Assembly: GCA_017515945.1 (NCBI GenBank)
Contig: JAFWDX010000029.1
Coordinates: 1 to 9,808 of the forward strand
From: Blautia sp.
GTDB taxonomy: Bacteria > Bacillota > Clostridia > Lachnospirales > Lachnospiraceae
DNA length: 9,808 nucleotides
Reading direction: 5' to 3'
Shown: piece after piece, positions 1-5,494 of the stretch
How positions within the stretch are numbered: the first letter of the stretch is position 1
How the letters are laid out: every line of letters begins with the position of its first letter
Notes under the pieces: generated by a model
Seen by the model: the letters and a program-made list of their open reading frames with translations, nothing else
What the model was told of the DNA's origin: nothing
Databases searched by the model: none
Program-made: the position numbers and the translations under genes

Positions 1-60
1 CCCTCTGACTCATTCCCTTGACTCACAGAATGAGTCAAGGAACCTGTCCCCCTGACTCAT
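1..60. repeat. REP-like hairpin element, TGAGTCA-arm variant (cut by window edge)
   Basis: The heptamer TGACTCA or its complement occurs four times (6-12, 19-25, 31-37, 53-59). On the minus strand an arm ATGAGTCA (60-53) is followed by the core GGGGGACAGGTTCC and then by the complementary arm TGACTCAT (37-30). A second hairpin joins 16-25 with 31-40 (10 bp, 5-base loop CAGAA). The far half is degenerate: after TGAGTCAAGGGAA the arm restarts as TGAGTCAGAGGG and leaves the window. The core matches that of the palindrome at 9327-9383. No transposase is visible. Confidence 0.7.
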
Positions 61-1291
61 CAGCCAGCGCATGTGCGGCAAGCCAGGCGGTAGACCAGGC
101 GATCTGCAGATTAAAGCCGCCTGTCACGGCGTCCACATCCATCACCTCACCGGCAAAATAAAGATTTTTGACCAGTCTGGACTGCATGGTTCCAGGCACG
201 ATCTCTTTTGTGCTGACCCCGCCTCTGGTGATCACGGCCTCTGCAAAGCTCCCGGTGCCGATGATCGTCATCGGGAAGGATTTGATCAGCCGCGCGAAAG
301 CCTGTCTCTGATTCTTGGTTACGTCCCGGACGGGAAGCTCCGGATCGATCCCGCCCAGGCTGATCATGACCGGCGTCAGCGAGGCGGGAAACAGGACGCC
401 GATGACATTTTTGAACTGTCTGTTCGGAGATGCGTGAAATTCCCTGAGGATCCGGGCGTCGAGCTGTCCCTCGTCGAGTGCCGGCTTCAGATCGACAAAA
501 GCATCGAGGCTCCCCTTCTTGTCCAGCAGCTTTCCCAGGCGGGCACTCGCCGTCAGCACCAGGGGACCGGTGATGCCCCTGTGGGTAAACATCATCTCTC
601 CGAATTCCTCAAATACCTTTTTTTTGCCGTCCAGGATCCTCAGAGTGACATTCTTCAGAGAGAGTCCCTGCAGTTCGGGTATGTAGGGTTCCCGGGTAAG
701 CAGGGGTACGAGCGAGGGCTGCGGATCCACGATGCTGTGACCGGCCTGCTCAGCCAGGCGGTACCCGTCTCCCCGGGAACCGGTGGACGGATAGGAAAGT
801 CCGCCGCAGGCTATGACCACCGCATCCGCAGGCATTCTTTCGCCGGAGGCCGTCAGGACGCCGCAGACCTGTCCGTCCTCCATACACAGATCTGTCACAC
901 GGGTATTCAGACGGAGCACGCCGCCTGCCGCGGCGTATTCCTTCTCAAGCGCACGGATGATATCCGAAGAATGGTCGGATACGGGAAAAACCCGCTCTCC
1001 TCTCTCCGTCTTGAGCGGAACCCCCGCCTTCTTAAAAAACTCCATCACATCCTGATTGGAGAAGGCGGCAAACGCGCTGTACAGAAAGCGCGGGTTTGAG
1101 AGCACGGCGCCCGTCAGATCCTGCGGATCACAGGCATTCGTCAGATTGCATCGCCCTTTCCCGGTGATATACAGCTTTTTCCCCGTCTTTTCGTTCTGTT
1201 CGATGACGGTTACATGCAGGCCCAGTCTGGCAGCCCAGATGCCCGTCATCATACCGGCTGCGCCTCCGCCAATGATCAATACTTTTTTCAA
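35..1291 (-). CDS. HI0933-family FAD-dependent flavoprotein (NAD(P)/FAD oxidoreductase-like)
   Basis: Predicted cytosolic flavoprotein of the HI0933/YhiN family, which also contains bile-acid reductase BaiN; the substrate here cannot be named. About residues 1-15 form the Rossmann dinucleotide loop (VLIIGGGAAG). Residues 37-52 carry the family signature GKKLYITGKGRCNLTN, and near the C-terminus LYFAGEVMDVDAVTGGFN is the second FAD-contact block. The length of 418 residues is normal for the family. I chose the TTG start at 1291: it has a GGAG ribosome site 7 bases upstream (1299-1302) and begins directly at the FAD-binding strand. The longer ATG frame (from 1357) would run through a terminator-like hairpin and adds 22 residues that look unlike the family. 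The last codons (ESGGQVP) and the TGA stop lie inside a REP-like repeat at 31-60. Family assignment is firm; function is unknown. Confidence 0.9.
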   Translation of the reverse strand: MKKVLIIGGGAAGMMTGIWAARLGLHVTVIEQNEKTGKKLYITGKGRCNLTNACDPQDLTGAVLSNPRFLYSAFAAFSNQDVMEFFKKAGVPLKTERGERVFPVSDHSSDIIRALEKEYAAAGGVLRLNTRVTDLCMEDGQVCGVLTASGERMPADAVVIACGGLSYPSTGSRGDGYRLAEQAGHSIVDPQPSLVPLLTREPYIPELQGLSLKNVTLRILDGKKKVFEEFGEMMFTHRGITGPLVLTASARLGKLLDKKGSLDAFVDLKPALDEGQLDARILREFHASPNRQFKNVIGVLFPASLTPVMISLGGIDPELPVRDVTKNQRQAFARLIKSFPMTIIGTGSFAEAVITRGGVSTKEIVPGTMQSRLVKNLYFAGEVMDVDAVTGGFNLQIAWSTAWLAAHALADESGGQVP

Positions 1292-1303
1292 ACCGTTTCT
1301 CCG

Positions 1304-1334
1304 TATAAAACGAGCCTGCATAAAAGCAGGCTCG
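1304..1334 (-). terminator. Terminator-like hairpin in the flavoprotein leader (possible attenuator)
   Basis: Read on the minus strand, CGAGCCTGC (1334-1326), loop TTTTAT and GCAGGCTCG (1319-1311) form a perfect 9-bp GC-rich stem followed by TTTTATA. That is the shape of an intrinsic terminator, though the T run is short. It ends only two bases before the GGAG ribosome site of the flavoprotein gene. It therefore either ends readthrough from oadA or attenuates a promoter lying between 1390 and 1415. Confidence 0.6.
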
Positions 1335-1339
1335 TAGGA

Positions 1340-1393
1340 TCGTAACTGTTCAGTCACAAGCTCTTTCGCAGTTACGTAAAATCTGTTTTATAC
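1340..1393 (-). repeat. 54-bp leader element, copy A (upstream of the flavoprotein gene)
   Basis: This stretch aligns without gaps to 2947-3000 with 43 of 54 bases identical. On the minus strand it begins GTATAAAACAG, then contains GTAACTG (outer 5' arm), GTGACT (inner arm) and CAGTTAC (shared 3' arm). The outer pair CGTAACTG/CAGTTACG (1341-1348 with 1369-1376) has 8 bp. The inner pair GTGACT/AGTTAC closes a 4-base loop with one G-U pair. The two pairings exclude each other. It may be an RNA leader element or a dispersed miniature repeat; the sequence alone does not decide. Confidence 0.65.
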
Positions 1394-1415
1394 TCGCGCG
1401 ATCAGATAGATGGAA
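1387..1415 (-). promoter_or_regulatory. Possible weak promoter for the flavoprotein gene
   Basis: On the minus strand TTCCAT (1415-1410) and TATAAA (1392-1387) are separated by 17 bases. The -10 is good, the -35 poor. The same layout (TTCCAC, 17 bases, TATAAA) precedes oadA at the same place relative to the shared 54-bp element, which is the main reason to list it. Confidence 0.3.
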
Positions 1416-1436
1416 AATGTGCCTGACTATCCGCGC

Positions 1437-1495
1437 GGTATATGCAGAGGCTCTAAATACGTGGATTAAAAGATTTCCACGTATTAAGACCCTCT
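1437..1495. repeat. Hairpin element following oadA (GGTATATGCAGAG family, copy 1)
   Basis: A 20-bp stem with two mismatches joins 1446-1465 with 1476-1495 around a 10-base loop (core ATACGTGGA/TCCACGTAT). It lies 21 bases after the oadA stop codon. On neither strand is it followed by a clear T run, so a factor-independent terminator is not supported. It may protect or process the 3' end of the oadA message. Bases 1437-1465 match the reverse complement of 3062-3090 at 25 of 29 positions. Confidence 0.6.
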
Positions 1496-1516
1496 AGTAT
1501 ATCTTATCTGCAAAGA

Positions 1517-2929
1517 TCAGACCGGATATGCTCCGTTCTCGTTGTCGGCTTTGGTCTCATCCACACCTGTCTGCTGTGCCTGACGGTATTTGAAGAAGTC
1601 CGTGGCAACCTGCGGGAACAGGGCGTAGGACAGCACGTCCTCATCCTGCTCTTTGTACTGAGCCATCTCAGACTCAAGCTTATCCAGCTCGTTTTCGATC
1701 AGATCGGCCGGACGGCAGGTGATGACCTCGGCATCGCCGATGCACTTCTTCTGGACCTCAGGATTGAAGGGCTTGACGGTGGCACCATACTTACCGGTAA
1801 GGATATCCTTGGTCTCCTTGGTGACCATCTTGTATCTCTCGCCGAAGAGGACGTTGAACACAGCCTGTGTACCGACGATCTGGGAAGACGGAGTAACCAA
1901 AGGCGGATCTCCGAGATCCTTACGCACCCTCGGAACCTCCTCGAGAACCTCGTAGAACTTGTCCTCCGCATGCTGCTCTTTGAGCTGGGAGGTCAGGTTG
2001 GACAGCATGCCGCCCGGTACCTGATACAGGAGGGTCTTGATGTTGACGCCAAGGTTCTTGGGATTGAGCAGACCGCTGTCAAGCGCTTCGTCGCGCAGCG
2101 GACGGAAGTAATCCGCGATCTCGGCCAGGAGCTTCTGATCGTATCCCGTATCATAGGGAGTACCGCGGAAGGTCTCGACCATAACCTCTGTGGCCGGCTG
2201 GGATGTGCCCAGGGCGAAGGGTGACATGGCGCAGTCGATGATATCCACACCGGCCTCGACAGCCTTGAGATAAGTCATGGAAGCGGCACCGGAGGTATAA
2301 TGCGTGTGAAGATCGATCGGGATTTTGACGGTCTCCTTGAGAGCCCCGACAAGCTCTGTCGCTGTATAGGGAAGAAGAAGGCCGGCCATATCCTTGATAC
2401 AGATGGAATCCGCGCCCATCTCTTCAATCTTCTTTGCGATCCCTGTCCAGTACTCCAGCGTGTAGGCATCGCCGAGCGTATAGCTCAGTGCCACCTGTAC
2501 ATGGGCTTTTTCCTTATTTGCAGCTTTCACCGCAGTCTGAAGATTGCGGATATCATTCAGGCAGTCAAAGATACGGATGATGTCGATACCGTTGGCAACG
2601 GATTTCTGAACGAAATATTCAACCACATCATCAGCATAGGGACGATATCCCAGGATGTTCTGGCCGCGGAACAGCATCTGCAGCTTTGTATTTTTGAAGC
2701 CGTCGCGAAGCTTGCGCAGTCTCTCCCACGGATCCTCCTTGAGGAAACGAAGGGAAGCGTCAAAGGTCGCGCCGCCCCAGCACTCTACGGCATGGTAGCC
2801 GACCTTGTCCAGCTTGTCCACGATGGGGAGCATCTGTTCGGTGCTCATTCTGGTGGCGATCAGAGACTGATGAGCGTCACGAAGGATCGTCTCAACGATC
2901 TTTACAGGTTTTTTTTCGATTTGTGCCAT
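1517..2929 (-). CDS. oadA: Oxaloacetate decarboxylase alpha subunit / pyruvate-oxaloacetate carboxyltransferase (5S-like, no biotin domain)
   Basis: This is the carboxyltransferase that moves the carboxyl group between oxaloacetate and biotin, giving pyruvate; it acts on the cytosolic face of the sodium-pump complex. The TIM-barrel part carries the family blocks ETILRDAHQSLIATRMS (metal ligand Asp18), FRGQNILGYRPYADDVV, CIKDMAGLLLPY (Lys179, the likely carboxylated lysine) and HTHYTSGAAS (metal ligands His208, His210). The 470-residue chain ends soon after the conserved carboxyltransferase C-terminal domain. There is no biotinyl domain, so it must use the separate carrier at 4327-4701. I start it at the ATG at 2929, with AGGAG 7 bases upstream; a second ATG two codons earlier is too close to that site. 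It is the last gene of the sodium-pump cluster, separated from oadB by 231 bp that include a possible promoter of its own. Pyruvate carboxylase subunit B is the alternative name for such proteins; the oadB/oadG context favours oxaloacetate decarboxylase or transcarboxylase. Confidence 0.92.
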   Translation of the reverse strand: MAQIEKKPVKIVETILRDAHQSLIATRMSTEQMLPIVDKLDKVGYHAVECWGGATFDASLRFLKEDPWERLRKLRDGFKNTKLQMLFRGQNILGYRPYADDVVEYFVQKSVANGIDIIRIFDCLNDIRNLQTAVKAANKEKAHVQVALSYTLGDAYTLEYWTGIAKKIEEMGADSICIKDMAGLLLPYTATELVGALKETVKIPIDLHTHYTSGAASMTYLKAVEAGVDIIDCAMSPFALGTSQPATEVMVETFRGTPYDTGYDQKLLAEIADYFRPLRDEALDSGLLNPKNLGVNIKTLLYQVPGGMLSNLTSQLKEQHAEDKFYEVLEEVPRVRKDLGDPPLVTPSSQIVGTQAVFNVLFGERYKMVTKETKDILTGKYGATVKPFNPEVQKKCIGDAEVITCRPADLIENELDKLESEMAQYKEQDEDVLSYALFPQVATDFFKYRQAQQTGVDETKADNENGAYPV

Positions 2930-2936
2930 TTTCATT

Positions 2937-2941
2937 CTCCT
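2937..2941 (-). promoter_or_regulatory. Ribosome binding site fixing the oadA start
   Basis: AGGAG on the minus strand, 7 bases before the ATG at 2929 and only one base before the ATG at 2935. This selects the MAQIEKK start. Confidence 0.75.
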
Positions 2942-2946
2942 ATATT

Positions 2947-3000
2947 TCGTAACTGTCAAGTCACAGACTCCTTCACAGTTACTGTAATCCTGTTTTATAC
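2947..3000 (-). repeat. 54-bp leader element, copy B (upstream of oadA)
   Basis: This is the partner of 1340-1393 (43/54 identical, no gaps). The outer stem GTAACTGT/ACAGTTAC (2949-2956 with 2975-2982) has 8 bp. The inner alternative GTGACT/AGTTAC closes the loop TGAC. Here the element ends only five bases before the AGGAG ribosome site of oadA and there is no terminator-like hairpin, unlike copy A. Folding could influence ribosome access. Confidence 0.65.
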
Positions 3001-3022
3001 AAGAGCGTTTTCACACGTGGAA
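2994..3022 (-). promoter_or_regulatory. Possible weak promoter for oadA
   Basis: Minus-strand TTCCAC (3022-3017), 17 bases, TATAAA (2999-2994). The -35 is weak. The same pattern at the same relative place precedes the flavoprotein gene. Confidence 0.3.
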
Positions 3023-3090
3023 CTCCACGCATTTATGTCAGAGCCTCCTGATACGTAAAACTCCACGTGATCAGAGGCTCTGCATATACC
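3016..3090. repeat. Hairpin element between oadB and oadA (GGTATATGCAGAG family, copy 2, inverted)
   Basis: Bases 3039-3056 and 3065-3082 form a bulged stem (CAGAGCCTC with GAGGCTCTG plus ACGT with ACGT). A smaller hairpin CGTGG/CCACG lies at 3016-3029. The reverse complement of 3062-3090 matches copy 1 (1437-1465) at 25 of 29 bases, so the two copies face opposite ways. Confidence 0.55.
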
Positions 3091-3099
3091 TTGTGATCA

Positions 3100-3150
3100 G
3101 GAGTATATACTGAGGGAATCCCCTGTATCCAGGCCCTCCGATATATATCC
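3100..3150. other. Long imperfect hairpin just after oadB
   Basis: Bases 3100-3116 and 3134-3150 pair as an interrupted stem (GGAG-TATATA-GAGGG with CCCTC-TATATA-TCC). Inside, CCTG (3122-3125) and CAGG (3130-3133) close a 4-base loop. It begins 10 bases after the oadB stop on the minus strand. No T run follows, so it is more likely an mRNA-stabilising or processing structure than a simple terminator. Confidence 0.45.
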
Positions 3151-3160
3151 CCAAACAACG

Positions 3161-4309
3161 TTACACACCATAAATGGCCATAAAGGCACCGGCTGCGACG
3201 GCCGTGCCGATAACTCCGGCCACATTCGGACCCATGGCATGCATCAGCAGGAAGTTGGTGGGATCCGCCTCCGCGCCGACCTTCTGTGACACACGGGCGG
3301 CCATCGGAACTGCCGAAACGCCGGCTGAACCGATCAGCGGGTTGATCTTTCCTCCGGACAGCTTACACATCACCTGTCCCAGCATGACACCGCCGAAGGT
3401 ACCGAAGGCAAAGGCGGCAAGGCCAAGCACAACGATCTTTAAGGTAGCCACATTGAGGAAGTTCTCCGCGCTGGTAGAAGCGCCTACGGACGTACCCAGG
3501 AGAATAACGACGATATACATCAGGGCGTTGGAAGCGGTCTCCGTCAGCTGTTTGACCACGCCGCATTCCCTGAAGAGGTTGCCCAGCATCAGCATGCCGA
3601 CCAGCGGAGCCGTGGTGGGCAGGATCATGCATACCACGATCGTGATGACGATCGGGAAGAGGATCTTTTCCAGCTTGGTGATGGGGCGGAGCTGCTCCAT
3701 CTTGATCTTGCGCTGTTTCTCAGTGGTAAAGGCCTTCATGATCGGAGGCTGAATGATAGGCACGAGAGACATATAGGAATATGCCGCCACAGCGATGGGG
3801 CCCATCAGGGTGCTCTGTCCGAGTTTGCCGGCCAGGAAAATGGATGTCGGGCCATCTGCGCCGCCGATGATGGAAATGGCGGCAGCCGCTTTTCCGTTGA
3901 AGCCAAGGAAAATGGCCAGGAAATAGGCGACATAGATGCCAAGCTGCGCGGCAGCTCCCAGCAGGAAGCTGATGGGGTTGGCGATCAGCGGACCGAAGTC
4001 CGTCATGGCGCCGACACCCATAAAGATCAGGGACGGGAAGATACTCCACTCATCAAGGATATAGAAATAATGGAACAGACCGCCGACGCCGTTGGAGGAG
4101 TCCGCCGGATCCATCATGATCTCGGGATAAATATTGACGAGCAGCATACCAAAGGCGATCGGCACCAGCAGAAGCGGTTCAAAATCATGCCTGATCGCAA
4201 GATAAAGAAATACACAGGCCACTGCGATCATCAGATAGTTGCCCCAGGTAAGATTCAGGAAGGCTGTCTGATGAACCAGATTGGCCAGAGTATTGGTTAC
4301 ATATGACAT
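3161..4309 (-). CDS. oadB: Sodium-translocating decarboxylase beta subunit
   Basis: Integral membrane subunit that decarboxylates carboxybiotin and couples this to Na+ export. It is a 382-residue, strongly hydrophobic protein, within the family range though shorter than the Klebsiella enzyme. All residues I recall as essential in Klebsiella OadB have counterparts at a constant offset: Asp152 in IGGADGPTSIF (Asp203), Tyr179 (Tyr229), Asn323 (Asn373), Gly327 (Gly377), Ser332 in GSAGVSAVP (Ser382) and Arg339 (Arg389). The pump is therefore very likely active. The ATG at 4309 has a perfect AGGAGG seven bases upstream. It follows the biotin carrier by 17 bases and is clearly co-transcribed with it. 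The same family serves oxaloacetate, methylmalonyl-CoA, malonate and glutaconyl-CoA decarboxylases, so OadB alone does not define the substrate. Confidence 0.95.
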   Translation of the reverse strand: MSYVTNTLANLVHQTAFLNLTWGNYLMIAVACVFLYLAIRHDFEPLLLVPIAFGMLLVNIYPEIMMDPADSSNGVGGLFHYFYILDEWSIFPSLIFMGVGAMTDFGPLIANPISFLLGAAAQLGIYVAYFLAIFLGFNGKAAAAISIIGGADGPTSIFLAGKLGQSTLMGPIAVAAYSYMSLVPIIQPPIMKAFTTEKQRKIKMEQLRPITKLEKILFPIVITIVVCMILPTTAPLVGMLMLGNLFRECGVVKQLTETASNALMYIVVILLGTSVGASTSAENFLNVATLKIVVLGLAAFAFGTFGGVMLGQVMCKLSGGKINPLIGSAGVSAVPMAARVSQKVGAEADPTNFLLMHAMGPNVAGVIGTAVAAGAFMAIYGV

Positions 4310-4326
4310 CTGTCTACCTCCTGATA

Positions 4327-4701
4327 TCAGTTCATTGTAGCAAGGACATCTCCATTCTCAACTGCGGCGCCGGCAGCTACATCGAGGCTGGCCACGGTAC
4401 CGTCCTGCGGAGCGACCACAGGGATCTCCATCTTCATGGACTCAAGGATCAGAATGGTATCTCCGGCTTTGACGGCAGCGCCTACGGAAGCGGCAATGCT
4501 CAGAACCTTGCCGGGCACGGAAGCGGTGACCTTTACAGCGCCGGCACCGGCTGCGGGAGCAGCGGGAGCAGCCTTGGGAGCAGCTTTCGGAGCAGCCTTG
4601 GGAGCGGCTTTGGGAGCAGCGGCAGGAGCAGCGCCGCCAGCGGTCTCTTCTACGGTAACATCATAAGCAACGCCGTTTACAGTGATGGTATAGCTCTTCA
4701 T
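4327..4701 (-). CDS. Biotin carrier protein of the sodium-pump decarboxylase complex
   Basis: Small carrier that shuttles the carboxyl group on biotin between the carboxyltransferases and OadB. It is a 124-residue protein: a short N-terminal strand region (KSYTITVNGVAYDVTVEE), a flexible Ala/Pro/Lys linker with four KAAP units, and a C-terminal biotinyl domain from about residue 55. Lys90 in ESMKMEIP is the expected biotinylated lysine; Ser replaces the usual Ala of the AMKM signature, a common variant. I start at the second ATG (4701), nine bases from AGGAGG; the first ATG (4707) is only three bases from it. It sits between oadG and oadB, as in methylmalonyl-CoA and glutaconyl-CoA decarboxylase loci. 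It is the only biotin domain in the window and must serve both carboxyltransferases unless another is encoded elsewhere. Confidence 0.93.
   Translation of the reverse strand: MKSYTITVNGVAYDVTVEETAGGAAPAAAPKAAPKAAPKAAPKAAPAAPAAGAGAVKVTASVPGKVLSIAASVGAAVKAGDTILILESMKMEIPVVAPQDGTVASLDVAAGAAVENGDVLATMN
4564..4611 (-). repeat. 12-bp tandem repeat encoding four KAAP units
   Basis: Four 12-base units encode KAAP in the linker of the biotin carrier, with synonymous drift between units. Ala/Pro linkers are usual in biotin carriers; the unit number probably varies between strains by slippage. Confidence 0.75.
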
Positions 4702-4727
4702 GATCATAATCCTCCTGATCTTTTAAA

Positions 4728-5480
4728 TTATCTTTTTCTGCGATTGGATTTTCTGATGGAACGCACGACAAACCCTTCGGGTGTGGTGCCTTCGGCTGCA
4801 GCGATGGCTGCGGCGATGACGGCGATCAGTTCCTGGTCGTCCGTCACGTACTCCTCGGCCGCGGCCGGGGCGGAAACAGGAGCCGGTGCCGGCGCTGCGG
4901 CCCGTGCAGGTTCTTCCTTGGCTTTTTTGCCCTGGCCTACCAGACCGGGAACATACTTCAGCAGGGAAATGATGAAGCTCAGGAAGATAAGTACCAGGAA
5001 TACGGTACAGATACCGATCAGGGTATTAAGGGCCGCTCTGGCAAGAGTGACGCCCATGGGAAGCTGAACATCGACTGTCAGGGTCTCGGGATTCAGTCTC
5101 CGGTCAAATACATACACGAAGTTTGCGTTCGCGTTTTCGAAGGAACGGGGTACGGTGACGGTGTATTCATTGCCGTTCTGGACGGCTGTAGGCTCAGCAT
5201 TCTCCGCATCCGTGAGCGCTCCGAGCTCTTCCCGTGAAGAGACCCAGGCATTCACCGCCTCTACCGTAAAGGCGTCCGTGGAGTCCTCATAAGCCTCGAT
5301 CTGATCCTCTGTCAGGCCGATCAGCGTATCTGTAAGTCCCTGTCCGGCGACCAGCACCTGCGAAAGAGCGTCCTGATCAGCCTCCTCTGCCAGTACGGCC
5401 GTCTGTACGAAGACCGTCAGCAAAGACATGCAAAGGAGGACGGAAAACATCCTCAATGCTTTATTTCTGAACTGTTTCAT
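4728..5480 (-). CDS. oadG: Sodium pump decarboxylase gamma subunit with secreted N-terminal domain
   Basis: Membrane anchor and assembly subunit of the decarboxylase. With the start at 5480 it has 250 residues, far longer than the classical gamma subunit of roughly 80-100. Residues 1-32 look like a signal peptide (basic start, hydrophobic core, VLA cut site). Residues 33-140 form an acidic extracytoplasmic domain that I do not recognise. Residues 148-177 are the OadG membrane segment (ALNTLIGICTVFLVLIFLSF). An Ala/Pro linker follows, then a C-terminal block (ELIAVIAAAIAAAEG... FVVRSIRKSNRRKR) typical of OadG proteins of Clostridia. The ATG at 5480 sits behind GAGGTGAGG; the GTG three codons earlier has no separate ribosome site. 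The gap to the upstream carboxyltransferase gene is 14 bases. The cytosolic tail probably docks the carboxyltransferase or biotin carrier. Confidence 0.85.
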   Translation of the reverse strand: MKQFRNKALRMFSVLLCMSLLTVFVQTAVLAEEADQDALSQVLVAGQGLTDTLIGLTEDQIEAYEDSTDAFTVEAVNAWVSSREELGALTDAENAEPTAVQNGNEYTVTVPRSFENANANFVYVFDRRLNPETLTVDVQLPMGVTLARAALNTLIGICTVFLVLIFLSFIISLLKYVPGLVGQGKKAKEEPARAAAPAPAPVSAPAAAEEYVTDDQELIAVIAAAIAAAEGTTPEGFVVRSIRKSNRRKR

Positions 5481-5494
5481 ATACCTCACCTCAC

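Noticed and set aside
1..60. Short CRISPR-like array from the repeated TGACTCA heptamers
   Set aside because: The units are 7 bases, irregularly spaced (12-22) and in both orientations; they are hairpin arms, not repeats and spacers.
71..1099. Long open frame on the plus strand opposite the flavoprotein gene
   Set aside because: It lacks family features and lies antisense to a clearly conserved protein; GC-rich codon use keeps the opposite frame open.
1292..1357. Extra 22 N-terminal residues of the flavoprotein from an ATG at 1357
   Set aside because: The segment is a terminator-like hairpin plus leader repeat, and the TTG at 1291 has the proper ribosome site at the start of the FAD fold.
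4303..5067. Plus-strand Gly/Ser-rich frame resembling a low-complexity surface protein
   Set aside because: The GSGFGSS-type repeats are only the complement of the Ala/Pro/Lys linker of the biotin carrier.
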